Made by a program: the position numbers and the translations under genes. Positions 12,401 through 23,033 of a stretch of 64,000 nucleotides of DNA are shown piece by piece. Origin of the DNA: Desmodesmus armatus (Eukaryota; Chlorophyta; Chlorophyceae; Sphaeropleales; Scenedesmaceae); NCBI GenBank assembly GCA_007449985.2, contig VIIQ02000008.1, positions 709,001 to 773,000 of the forward strand, written 5' to 3'. Below the pieces are notes generated by a model. It was not told the origin of the DNA, made no database searches, and worked only from the letters and a program-made list of their open reading frames with translations. The stretch's first letter is position 1. Each line of letters begins with the position of its first letter.

Positions 12401-15400
12401 CCTCCTCGTACGTGCAACACCACTCAAAGGGTGATGCACGAAATGAGTTCAGCTGCAAGCGGACTCTCGCAACACACATCCACTCTGACACTGTCAACGT
12501 CTCTTGGAAAGGGTCTGCGCATAAGATTTGAGCTGCCAGCATTGCAAGAGTCTGGCAGCCTCCTGCAACACACAAATGCATACTGGGATTGCTGACAACT
12601 GCCTATCAACATGTCAGTCCAACAAAACCTCAGCCTTGCACGCTGGAGCAGATCTTCTGTCAATGGCAATGTGGCACGGTTGACAGACCTGTGGCTGTGG
12701 GGGTTGTGCCGCTGGTGTGTGTGCAGGCGACCCCTGCCTCAGACCTGTACTCCCTTGGTGCTACCCTGCTGTACCTTGTCAGTGGACAGCCGCCGGGCGC
12801 ATTTCCGCAGAAGAGGATGCGCATTGACTACAAGTGAGACCCAGCTCATGTGGCAAAGTCTCCCTCCCCTGCCCTTACCATGTTGCACGTGCCTCCTGCA
12901 GTGTCATTGCAGGCATGCCTGCATCGGCTAGGCTGGTACTTGCCTGCACTGACACTTGTTGCATCAATGCTGCATCAGGGCTGGCCATGCGGATGCTGAG
13001 ACTTTGCCGGATGGTTGCTCATGGCCTGCCTGCCGCTGACAGTTTTGCAGCCTCATGGATCTGGATATAAGAGTGGTTGCAGGCCACACTGACCTCGTGA
13101 TCTTCCCACCCGCTGTACATGCTGTGTGTTGTTGACCGACAGCACACAGTGCTTGCTGCCAAGTTCAGCGCGCATCTTACGGCTTTGTGTAATGGTTGCA
13201 GGGACAAGGTGACAGTGGGTGCCCGTTTGAGTGAGCTGCTGGACGGCCTGTTGGAGCCCCTGTCTGAGGACAGAGTCACACCACAGGATGCCCTGGACAT
13301 AGTCACAGGTGCAGACTACGCACCCATGCCAGTGGCACATGTTTCAGTCCTTGAGCTATGTACAGCACAGTACTCCTCTCACTGCTCAGTGCTCTGTGCT
13401 GAGTTGTGCTTTGGACAGGAGTTTGCATCCTCAGATTCGAGGATCCCTCATCATTGCGTTTGTTTGACTGTGTCGTAGCAAGGCCATCTGAGCAGCCTGT
13501 ATACACATGCCTTGTATACAGTGTGTCGCAATGCCTGGTTGATGGGGATTGCTGTCTTGTGGTGGGGCGGGGTGAGCTGGCTGGCTGTTGAGGTAGTGGC
13601 GACCTGCATGATGTGTGTGCTGTGCCTGCGCAGGTAAAGCAGCCAAGCGGCGCAAGAAGGCAGCAGCGCAGCAGCGATCGGCAGCGGCAGCAGCACCATC
13701 CAGCATGGTGAGGCTGCCTGATGGCAGCTTGTACAGGTGAGCAAGTGGGACGGCAGGTACAGCCTCTGGGCGGCCATGGCAGGGGCAACAAGCAAGTGTT
13801 CTGTTGCTTGAGTTCTCAGTGAGAAGTCAAGCAACATAACACTTGCTTCTTGTCCCTGCCATTGCCACCCAGAGGCACAAGTCGTCCCCTCAAGTGTTGG
13901 AGCCTGAAGCTGGTGCTTGGTGGTCCTCCTGCAGCTCAGCATACCCGCTGGCGGACAGTTTGAACTGAGCCGCCACCAGAGTGGTTGCTTCAGCAGGCAT
14001 AGCTATGCCTTGGCTAGGCTAGCCAAGGCTACCCTGGCACAGACTTGTGGTCCCTGTTGGGCCTGTATGTTGCTCTTTCTTTGGTACCTACCTAACATGT
14101 TTTGCCCCCTTGAACAGTGCCCAGTGTGATGGCATCAACTAGGAACGCGCCCCGGCCTTTTTCAGCTGTGACGTTCCAAGGACAATGCACGGGATGCTGC
14201 TGCGGTAATTCAGTCTGGTGTTGAGCCCTGGTTGTGACGCTGCTGCCTGCAGGCCGCCGTCAATGCCGACAGGCCCCGTGCGCAAGCCAGCAGGCAGCCG
14301 CATCACAGCTGAAAACACTGCTGGCAAGCTGGATATCGACATACCACCCCAGGGGCTAGGCAGCAGCAACATCGGGACAGGCCTGTTTGCACTGGCCTGG
14401 AATGCATTTGTCGCTTTCTGGACGGTGAGCGTGCAGCTTCATAACTACATGTGTGCTTGTCAGCGTTGCAAGCATGGCGTCCATGATGATGTTGGTTCCT
14501 GCAGCCGTGTGGGCGTTCTCGTGCTTGCGAGGCAGCAAGATGCATTGTGGTGGGCTTCCAGTATCATGCAGGCCTTGTACGAGTTGTGTTTCACCTGATC
14601 CTTGTGCCTGCTGTGCCCTTTTATGGTCTGGTGTCCTGCAGTTCTCCGCCATTGCCAGTGGCGGCATCCTGTTTGCGCTGTTCAGTGCACCCTTCTGGTT
14701 CGCTGGCTACCAGCTGGCTGGTCAGGCCCTGGGCGGTGCACTCACACACGAACGCTTCGCCATAGGCAGGAACCGCTGGAGGCTGGCGCAGGTGTGTGCT
14801 CTGGCTGGGTGCATGAGGGGCTCTGCCTGACACTGCCTCAGTGCGTGTGGCACACTGCCAGACACTGTGGGCAGCTATCATGATATTATCCTGGTCATCT
14901 CAGTCAGTTGGATGCCAGATAGGCAGTTGGGCTTGGCACTGTATTGCTGGGCATGAAGGGCACACTGTACTGGCAGTACGGCCCAGTGTCAGATGGGCGC
15001 AAAGGTGTGAGAGGCACTGGTGGTCCCCCTGTTCGTTGGGCATGAAGGGCACTGGCAGGCACTGTGCCGCAGGGGTGAATCAGCTGAGCTGCCGCAGCAT
15101 ATGAACCAACATGATGGCTGGGGGCACTAGGGCTGCTGATAGCTCTTGTGTCAGGGGGGAAAACGTTCCCTTGTCAATGCACATGCTTCAGGATCGGCAT
15201 GCACGGAAATTGCCAGCGCCCACCTATTGTGCATAGTTGATGCTGTGGCTGTCCAACCACTGGCTATGGTGCGATGTGCTACTGCAAATTGCATACAAAG
15301 CCTGCATCAATGACGCAGGTGTGCATACATTACTGCAAAGCACCTTGACGCACAGCCCTTAGCAGTCCTCAAATTCACGCTTGTGGTAAAGCCCCTGGTA

Positions 15401-16419
15401 AAAAAATCTCGCTTGTGTGGTTGCGTGCTGCAGGAGCTGGCTCTGTTCAAGAATGGTCAGCGGACCTTCAGTGGCAGCGGCAGTGGCAGTGGCAAGCAGC
15501 TGGAGGGTGACGTGGACGACCTCACAGGGGCGCGCGTGGTGACAACAATCATCGTTAATGGTGTGCCACAAACAGCCATAGAGGTGGTTGAGGGGGTGCG
15601 CAAGTTCAGGTGTGTCTGTGCTGTGCAGCCATGTGGCACCGCCCCCCCCCCCCCTGATGCTGAGTGAGATCAAACAGCATGCTGCATCCGGTTGTGGTTG
15701 AATGCATAGCCTTGGTTGGGATTGTGCTGCAGCAAATCCATTTGCGTGGCAGTCTCAAGCACATCCAGCAACCCTCAGTAGTACACTATGACAGAAGAAT
15801 GTTGAAGCAGACAGACACTCCAGTCAGCATCACTGCGCACATGACTGCATGCGTTCACCATCAGGACCGTTGCTGCTGCAGGTTTGGGGAGTCTCTGGAG
15901 ACCAGTGAACAGGAGTGGCTGGTGTGGGAGATCAACCAGAAGATAGCAGAGGTCAAGGGTGCAGCACCAACGATGGAGGACATGCCACCCGAGGACACCC
16001 CGGAAGTGAGTGGTGCGCCTGGAACAGACCCTGCCGATAGTCTATCTTGTGGCAGGTGACCTTGCACTTGTCAAGCATATGCCATGCATCATATAGATGG
16101 CTACAAGGGTATTGTTGCAGGTCTTGCTGTTACTTGGCGCATGGCGGGGTGTGGTGCACTGTTGCTGCCCTGCTGGGGGTGGGGGCGTGGGTGGGGTGGG
16201 AGTGGGGGGTGGGGGTGGCCCAACCAGCAGCTGTGCTACAGACGCCGTGTTGAGCTGACTGCCAAACGTGCGTGTCACTTTCACTTCTGCTGTTTGCAGA
16301 TGTATGACGATACGGACCCCACCAGGAGTGGGATGAATGACATAGACCCTTTCTTTGACCCCACGGAGCGCCGCAACGACCCATTCAGGGACAGGGATGA
16401 CTTCTTCAGGAAGCGGTGA
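9493..16419 (+). CDS. Cyanobacterial-type Ser/Thr protein kinase with C-terminal membrane domain, probably plastid
   Basis: Fifteen phase-consistent exons run from 9493 to the TGA at 16417-16419. After an Ala-rich leader the kinase domain starts at about 10040 with GRGANAITYKA (Gly-rich loop). It continues with VALKALSL (ATP-binding Lys), HRDIKPENVVL (catalytic Asp and Asn), DFGGVQ (metal-binding DFG), GTYGYMAPEQF (activation segment) and SDLYSLGATLLYLVSG, so it should be active. After a Lys/Arg/Ala-rich linker comes a conserved-looking region containing LDIDIPPQGLGSS, two hydrophobic segments (ALAWNAFVAFWTF and GILFALFSAPFWFAGYQ) and ETSEQEWLVWEI, then an acidic tail. I recall this C-terminal layout from cyanobacterial kinases, so a plastid membrane kinase of endosymbiotic origin is inferred. 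The N-terminus is missing: the first exon begins with two bases of a split codon, so at least one exon, perhaps coding a transit peptide, lies upstream. About 610 residues are visible. The substrate is unknown. Confidence 0.82.
11281..11326 (+). repeat. Perfect 23-bp tandem duplication in kinase intron
   Basis: Two identical 23-base units, GCCCACCCTGGTGCCTTGAA plus GGT, sit head to tail and end 50 bases before the 3' splice site of the exon at 11377. Confidence 0.85.
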
Positions 16420-16873
16420 CAGTGATCAGGGTGGCTGGTGCAACGTATGAGTGAAGCTTCGAACGCATGTCTCTTTGGTTTGCCGCATGGTAACGGGTTG
16501 AGGGTGTGGGTCCAGAAGCAAGCCTGGCCCAGGGGCCAGCTTCCTTGCCTTGGCCTGAACTGGCCAGAATCAGCAGGTTGTGGTGATATAGCCTGTGGAA
16601 GGACTGGATCACCAGCACTTCGGCTGATTGTTGTCTTGAATTTGTGTTTGAGGCTCAAACTTTGAGCTCGGCAGTTGACACAGATCTGCAACCGTCGATA
16701 CCACAATCAACTCGCCCATTCCACCGGCGCAGATGTACGGATTCAAACTGAACAGTATCATATTCAATCTCCATTCCTGTATGTAACGCAACAGTACCCA
16801 GCACGGTCGTGTGCAGTTCACTGGGTCGTGTGCAGTTGCAGTTCTTCATGCAGCTACAGCCACTGCTCCTTTG
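16420..16873. other. Intergenic between kinase and DHHC genes
   Basis: This holds the 3'UTR of the kinase gene and the promoter of the DHHC gene, both plus strand. A TGTAA motif at 16782-16786 is the only recognisable signal. It is only ~90 bases before the next ATG, so the two transcripts nearly abut. Confidence 0.4.
16782..16786 (+). terminator. Candidate TGTAA poly(A) signal, kinase gene
   Basis: TGTAA is the usual chlorophyte poly(A) signal. This copy lies 363 bases after the kinase stop codon. The pentamer is common by chance, so position is the only support. Confidence 0.35.
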
Positions 16874-19005
16874 ATGGAAAGTGGTGAGGATCTCGCAGTC
16901 CATTGCTGGGGCTGCAGCAAAATTATCCTGGTGCCATACGCTGCAGATGGCAGGCCGGCTGAAATGTTCAAGGTAATGAAACTGCACTCAGAGCGTGGTG
17001 ACCCCCCCCCCCTGACTTGAAACTGTTCTGCTTGCGGTTGGTGCCAGGGAGGGTCCAAGCACTCTGTTCATCTCAGGAATGTTTCATGTATACTTGTACC
17101 TGCTGCACACGGTCCCCAAATGCAGTGTGGCTGGTGTGAAGCCATCAATGACTTGAAGCAGCAGCGCCTGCTATTGCCTCAACAGCTTGGGCCGTGGGGA
17201 CCACCCTGGCAAGCACAGCACCCGCAGCACCCACAGCACCACCAACAGCATCAGCATGTAGCTGACTACTACACCCAACAGCAGCTGCAGTGGCAGCAAC
17301 AGCAGCAGCAGCAGCCGGCCATCTGGCAACCCAGGCAGGAGCTTGCTGCTCCAGGAGGCAGCAGCAGCCACAGCAGCAACCAGGGGGGAAGCAGGAGCAG
17401 CCCATGGCCCCGCTGCTGGCCATTTCTGCTGGCTGCTTGGCGCTGGGTGGTGGTTGCCCTTGTGCTGACCCTTGTAGGCAGCATAGCAGGCTGTGGCATC
17501 ATCACACTGCTGCCTCTGGTGTGCACTACATGGCTCACGTACCTGCCAAACGTGTCAGTAGCTCTGCTGCTGCTGTTTCAGATCCTCTTCAACTATGCAG
17601 CAGCAGTGCTGCGGCCAGCTGGCAGGGTGTCTGACTACTACAGCCCCCCGCCGCGCACACCAGATGGGGCCGTACCGCAAGGTGGTCTGCAGTACTGGAG
17701 CTGGTGCCAGCACTGCCAGGCGGCCAAGCCACCCCGTGTGCACCACTGCAAGGTCTGCGGCACCTGTGTTGTGCAGATGGATCACCGTGAGTGTTGATGG
17801 AAGGGGGGGGCAGTGTGTGGGGGGGGGGGGGGGGGGGGGGTAGTGTGGCTCCTGCACGATGTGGCAGTGCCCTGCGGCATGCCTGTAATGCAACCTTGGC
17901 CTCCTGCAGCATGCAGAATGGTTGTGAGAGCACCGAGAGTTTGTGTTACGCTGCATGTTTAGGGTTGTGTTCAGTGGTTTATGGTTACAGCGCCCCTAGA
18001 CCTTCGGCATTGCTCCCAGTGGCAGAGTAAGGGGCAAACCCGGGCCCAGCCGTTGAGCTGCAGTGTGGGGGGGACAGGAAATACACCATATCCAGAACAC
18101 AATGTGGCTGTCCTTGCATGAGGTTGATGTCAAGATGTGCGGCACTTGATACATCAGATAATACAGGGCCTTTATCTTGCAACTGCCAAGATCTCACTCT
18201 TCTCCCCCCCCCCCCCCCCACCTCACCCCCTGCCTCCCCTGTTTCACACCTTTCATGCAGACTGCCCCTTTCTCGCCAACTGTGTGGGTCAAGGCAACCT
18301 GCGTGCATTCCTGCTGGTGCTGCTGTGGGTGCTGCTGGCTGCTGGCTACATCCTATGCATGTGTGGTCTGCTGGTGTGGCAGCACTGGGATAAAGTCAAA
18401 GCTTCCGTGGGGCAGGGGCCAACACCCACAGCAGCAGTATGCAGCCGCCGCAAGTGTGGGTTGTCAACCCACCAGGAGGGTCAGCATCACCATCAAACAG
18501 CAGTGCTGTTGCAGCTGGCAGTATCCCGCCTGGGGTCTCTAAAAGCGCCCCGATGGAAGCAGTGGAAGCAGGGGTACCTCAGACTGAGTGGTGGCTGTAT
18601 GCCTCGACAGGCATTTGGATACTAGTGCTGCAGAATTCACCCTGGTGGATGCTGGTGGCCTACTATTTGATTGTCATATCGCTGGGGTTGTTGATAGGTG
18701 TGGGCATGCTGCTTGGCTCGCAGCTGCATTACTTGGGGCTGGGTGTGTCCTACATCGACCACCTCAAAGCAGCGCAGGGCAATCACAACCTGCATGCAAG
18801 TCAGCAGCATGGTCTTGAGCAGCTTTCGCATAAGCAGCAGGGATGCTGGCACCGCATGCAGTTGACCTGGGTTCGGTGGTGGGCAGTGATGGGGTGTGCT
18901 AGCAGTGCAGGTGGGACAGGCTGCATGGCGGCCTGGAGCATGCTGCACGCAATCATAACCCCAAGGTGGAATGCACCAGCTACAGCTACCAAGAAGTGGA
19001 CCTGA
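16874..19005 (+). CDS. DHHC protein S-acyltransferase with N-terminal zinc ribbon (PAT11-like)
   Basis: Transfers palmitate to cysteines of target proteins at an endomembrane. Exon 1 (16874-16972, ATG at 16874) encodes HCWGCSKI and exon 2 (from 17126) continues CGWCEAIN, giving a CxxC...CxxC zinc ribbon across the intron. A Gln-rich linker and two membrane spans follow (around VVVALVLTLVGSIAGCGIITLL and VSVALLLLFQILF). The Cys-rich domain then runs WCQHCQAAKPPRVHHC to QMDHHCPFLANCVGQGN. The catalytic DHHC is split by the intron 17787-18260, with the second His codon spanning the junction. Two more spans come after (LLVLLWVLLAAGYILCMCGLL and WWMLVAYYLIVISLGLLIG). The order matches Arabidopsis PAT11-type enzymes as I recall them. 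After WDKVKAS the frame changes; an intron 18437-18582 (GTATGC...CTCAG) restores it and joins PTAA to TEWWLY. The Gly/Ser/Pro-rich open frame inside that intron could instead be retained coding sequence. Confidence 0.85.
17819..17840 (+). repeat. 22-base G homopolymer in DHHC intron
   Basis: An uninterrupted run of 22 G lies 32 bases downstream of the 5' splice site at 17787, preceded by a run of 8 G. It is part of a wider pattern of intronic G or C runs. The true length may be uncertain for technical reasons. Confidence 0.8.
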
Positions 19006-19431
19006 GGCTCAAGGCAATGCATTGTGAAATGTGTGACACAATGCAACAGCCCTCTTTGAATGGCTGACAAGAATGACATCAGCGCTGTTGTCCATCATCA
19101 ATCTGTTTATTGCTGGTAAAAGAAGCATATGTATTTGATGATGCGACGTCCTTGATTGAGGCAGCTTCGCTTTGAGTCAAGGGCTGTGGTAGCACTCCAA
19201 ACGTCTACATCCTCTTCTGTCTAGCGCGTTCGTCACTCGTCGGGCACTGAACAAACAGAGGCTGCAGCACAGGGTGTTTTGAGGTGCGCGTTATCCAACC
19301 TACTGTAGGAGTCAGCAGCAGCAGTAGCATGCACATGTCTGCCCTGTCTGTCGTCATGCAGCCATCCCAACCAGCTGACGCCAAGTTCACCTCTTCAACA
19401 TCTCTTTTCAGGCCGTGGTTGGGTTCCTGTG
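19006..19431. other. Intergenic between DHHC and DUF1997 genes
   Basis: Both flanking genes are on the plus strand. The stretch is more AT-rich than the coding sequence and has no convincing reading frame. No TGTAA was seen after the DHHC stop. Confidence 0.35.
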
Positions 19432-20520
19432 ATGGCGCTGCACACAGCCACCAGCAAGGCCACGTGCCTCAACAGCAAGCCCATGTTGATGAATCAGCAG
19501 CAGCGGCTGCTGGTTCGGCCCAGGGCTGGGCCTCCTCACGCCAGCACCAGCACCACCGCAGCCTCCACCACTGCCCATGCAGCTTCCGCAGCAGCAGCAG
19601 CCAGCATCCCAGCAGCGCAACAGGCCCCACAGGTGGTGCGCAAGCTGCAGCGCCAGGACCGCCTGCGGGACCCAGCCAAAATCGGCTCACGCGGCAGCGC
19701 CACAGTCATGGTGAACGATGTCGGGGGTGCAGTCTCCCTGGCAACCTACATGCAGCTCCCAGTAGAGCAGTACTACATCCTGGACCCCTCACAGATCCAG
19801 CTGCTGTCCGGCAACACCTTCGTGCTCTCTGTCCCCAAGATCAACCTCCTGGGTGCCAGCCTGCAGCCTGTCATCACGGTTGAGGTCACAACAGAGTCAG
19901 GTGCAGTGGTGCTGCAGGCCACAGACTGCCAGCTGAATGCCACCGGCATCATGGGCGGCCTCGATGAGAAGTTCGCCATGCAGTTCACCACCAGGCTGAC
20001 ATGGAACAGCCCCCAGCACCAGCACCTGCAGTTCCCGCCACAGGTGCAGGAGCAGCAGCACAAACGGGAGCTAGACCTCCTCGCAGCAGAGCAGCAGCAG
20101 CTCAGGGCGCAACAGCAGCAGCAGGCGCAGGTCAACAGTCCACCAACAGCACCAACAGGCAGCACCGCAGGCAGCAGCATACGAGCAGGGTGGGACCGCC
20201 TGCGGCAAGGCAGCTGGACAGGCAGCAGCAGCAATGCCGCGCAACCCCGCACCTCTCAGCCCCCGGGGAGTGCCGGCAGCATCACTGGCAGTGCAGTTGT
20301 GGACGTGTGGTGTGAGGTCATCCCCCCTTTCAACCTCATGCCACGCGAGGTGCTGGTGGGCACCTGCAACACTGTCATTTCAGGCCTGGTGAACTCCCTC
20401 CTCCCGTGGTTCACACGGCAGCTTGCAGCTGATTACCAGAAGTGGGCCCAGGATGCAGCTTACAGGGCGGCTAGGGCAGCTAGGAGCAGGCCTAGGCAGC
20501 ATGACAGCAGCAACAACTGA
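19432..20520 (+). CDS. DUF1997-family protein, probably plastid
   Basis: A single open exon of 362 codons from the ATG at 19432 to a TGA at 20518-20520. The family's molecular role is unknown to me; DUF1997 proteins occur in cyanobacteria and plastid-bearing eukaryotes. The first ~65 residues (ALHTATSKATCLNSKPM, then Ser/Thr/Ala-rich) look like a chloroplast transit peptide. The DUF1997 hallmarks follow: LPVEQYYILDPSQIQLLSGN, FVLSVPKINLLGASLQP, and after an insert VVDVWCEVIPPFNLMP and LVNSLLPWFTRQLAADYQKWA near the C-terminus. The insert (~90 residues, rich in Gln, Ser, Thr and Gly) interrupts the domain between LTWNSP and SAVVDVW. Similar low-complexity expansion is seen in other proteins here. 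An upstream exon cannot be excluded. Assignment rests on remembered family motifs. Confidence 0.8.
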   Translation: MALHTATSKATCLNSKPMLMNQQQRLLVRPRAGPPHASTSTTAASTTAHAASAAAAASIPAAQQAPQVVRKLQRQDRLRDPAKIGSRGSATVMVNDVGGAVSLATYMQLPVEQYYILDPSQIQLLSGNTFVLSVPKINLLGASLQPVITVEVTTESGAVVLQATDCQLNATGIMGGLDEKFAMQFTTRLTWNSPQHQHLQFPPQVQEQQHKRELDLLAAEQQQLRAQQQQQAQVNSPPTAPTGSTAGSSIRAGWDRLRQGSWTGSSSNAAQPRTSQPPGSAGSITGSAVVDVWCEVIPPFNLMPREVLVGTCNTVISGLVNSLLPWFTRQLAADYQKWAQDAAYRAARAARSRPRQHDSSNN

Positions 20521-20728
20521 ACAGGCGGCTGTTCACACTCCTGTCTGCTGTCCAGACTTGATAGGGAGGGTTCGGGGTTGTACCAGAGAGTGGTGCTGAC
20601 AGTGGGCAGGAGCCACCTTCCCCTTGATTGTTAAAAGGTGCTTGGTGCCGGTTCACTGTGCAGGCCTGCTACAATGCGCAGACCTGGGCTGGGCTGGCCT
20701 GCCTGTTGATTGGTTGCTAGTGTGTTGC

Positions 20729-20733
20729 TGTAA
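20729..20733 (+). terminator. Candidate TGTAA poly(A) signal, DUF1997 gene
   Basis: TGTAA lies 209 bases after the stop codon of the DUF1997 gene, a plausible 3'UTR length for a green alga. Confidence 0.4.
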
Positions 20734-22808
20734 TGTTGCTGGAGCAGCCGGGCCGTTGTCAGGTTGTTTCATGAGAGCTTGCGTGTGGTGTGTGCAGCTT
20801 TGTGTGCAGCTCATGCGTGTTGTTGTCACAAAGAGATATTCTTGTGTTGTGGGGCAGGGCTGGAGCTACAGCATATCTGTTGAATGCCTTGCGTTGTATC
20901 ATGATCTTGTGCAGGCTGTATATGTGTCAAGAGGGTTTTTGTGGCAGCATGCTGCCTGTGCGCGCATGCATCCCAGCTTCATGTGTTTGTTTTCATGGGT
21001 GCTATTGGCCCTGCACAGTAAGGCTGGGTCCATTGTGGGGCTGTGTGTGAGAGAGCGGCACTGTGTTGGTGAGAGAGGCCGGGCGCTGTTGTTTGGACCC
21101 AACATTGGCTTGCAGTGAACAGTCCGCATGGCTGCACTTTGTGAAGCTGTGCTGCGTATGTGCTTTCAAAGCACCAAGTTGGTGCATTGCAACTGCATGC
21201 ACAGCTGGCAAAGCCACCCTGGTTAGCGAGCTGGCTTGTGTGTGTTAGTGAAGGGTGCAGCTAGCTTGCAGCAGTCCCTGCTTGTGCTGTATTGGTTTTT
21301 TGGTGCCCCTTTCGAAGGGTGATCGGTCAAGCTTGTGCGGGGGTACTCTGTTGTGTCACCTCATTGACCTGTGTCAGAGCTTCCTCGCGCAGCACCCAAT
21401 GTGCTCCTGCTGCAGGGGCGCAGGGTTTGTACAGGCCGCTGTCAGCCGGCGCATGTAACAAAAAGTGCATCATGCCCGCTATGATGCTACAGCTCATGCT
21501 GAACAGGGAGGTCCAGGACCGATGGACTCATAGCCACGTTCCGTACTGGACAGTTGCAAGGGCTGGTCATGGGACCCCAGAGAGCTGCAGGCTCAGTAAT
21601 TGTGGCATCATGCAAAGTTGCCTGCTGAGACTCTTTACACCCCAGCTTGCACATCACCCCCGGGGCCCCAGAGCATCTCCGTTTGTGCTGTGGCAGCCAA
21701 CTTCCAAAGCTCTAGGTCAACAGAGAATTCTCCTGAAGCACTTTTTGATGATCAACCTTTGAAGGCATTCTTTGATGCCGGCTGCAAAAAGTCCAGGGGT
21801 TCCAAGTTTGTGTGCGCTATCCAGAACAGGGGTTGTTGGGTGCGTCCGCAGTTGGGCAGCAAGCGCATGCATGCCATGCTGACGTACCGTAGCAGTGCCT
21901 GCTGTGCTGAGCAGCTGAATCGTCAGCTGCGGAGTAGGAAATGGTGAGCAGCGCTAGGCACAAGCATGTATGACCAGCCACATGGCACCTTGATAATGTG
22001 AAAGTTCAACTAAAGTCCAACTAACCTGCCCACTACAGGCTGCGCACTGTGCACTCTGCCTCAGGCCCTAGTAGGGCTGATATGCGCACTGACATCGCCA
22101 AGCTGACTGCTTGGTGCACGTCACTCTGCGAGACCCCTGTAACTTCAATACCTACAGCCATTCCAGCAACACCCAAGTGCATGTTGAGCCTGCAGCTGCC
22201 AGCATGCGTAAGGAAATCAAGCACATGAGCCACACGCTGAACATGCCAGCTTAGGCTTGACAACACGTCCCAGGCTGCCACAGCGCTGAAATATCAGAAC
22301 AGTCCAGAGCCTGTGTTGTGTATAGACACACTCTGCGCTGAGCAACAACAGTGCACAGCCCCTGACCACGTCTGCAGTGATAGACACACGCAGTCTGCTT
22401 GCATGCCTCCCAATTATGCTGGCTCAGCCACATGCTACAGCCTACGTACAGCGCGCCAACAGTGGATGGGCAATGAGTGCTCCTTGAAGAAGTTTACTGT
22501 GGTCAATGTCACCGTGCTGCAAACAAGGGGCACTACGTCAGCTCAGCAAAAGCTGCAGTCTGACTTTGCAAACACAGACCAGTCAACAAGTCATGTGGTG
22601 CTGAGACACGACACAGCCAAGCTCCAATGGCTGCCTACAGCTGCAGATTGAATAGCTGTTGCAAGTGTCATTGGTGACATCCTGTGATGCAGGGTGCGAC
22701 AGCCCATCATGGGCCAGGCAGTCCGATGAGGACTGCATGCCATGCAGTGCCGTGCTGCATCATGCAGGCAACGCCATCCGTTTGTAACCCGGTTTGGCAA
22801 ACACTCAT

Positions 22809-22813
22809 TTACA
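22809..22813 (-). terminator. Candidate TGTAA poly(A) signal, secreted-protein gene
   Basis: TTACA on the plus strand reads TGTAA on the minus strand, about 220 bases beyond the stop codon at 23034. Confidence 0.4.
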
Positions 22814-23033
22814 TGCCGGTTCAAGACAAACAGCTATATGTGCTCTGATAAATCAACAATACATGGACACCCTGTTCATAAGCTGCCATCACCAAGCTCC
22901 AACAACCCAAGCACTGCTGCACACAAACACACGCCTGGCAGGCGGATTGCATTGCTGTAAGAATAACCTTGACAAGCGAGGTCGCGCCCACAACACACGA
23001 CGCACACAAAGCAGTGGAATCATGTGACAATTC

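Larger units (their letters stand above)
20521..23033. other. Long non-coding stretch
   Basis: About 2.5 kb between the DUF1997 stop and the end of the minus-strand secreted-protein gene. Only the two 3'UTRs and unique, relatively AT/TG-rich DNA are expected. Longer open frames (for example 20624-21118 plus, 22033-22281 minus) show no domain and no protein-like composition. TGTAA motifs for both flanking genes lie inside (20729 plus, 22813 minus). I saw no RNA gene or transposon remnant. Confidence 0.5.

Noticed and set aside
18400..18600. Apparent frameshift in the DHHC gene after the third membrane span
   Set aside because: An intron 18437-18582 with GTATGC donor and CTCAG acceptor has the right length (146 bases) to restore the frame, so no mutation or sequencing error is needed.
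20624..21118. 164-codon plus-strand frame after DUF1997
   Set aside because: Cys/Val/Leu-rich reading of TG-rich 3'UTR, interrupted by the likely poly(A) signal at 20729, with no domain.
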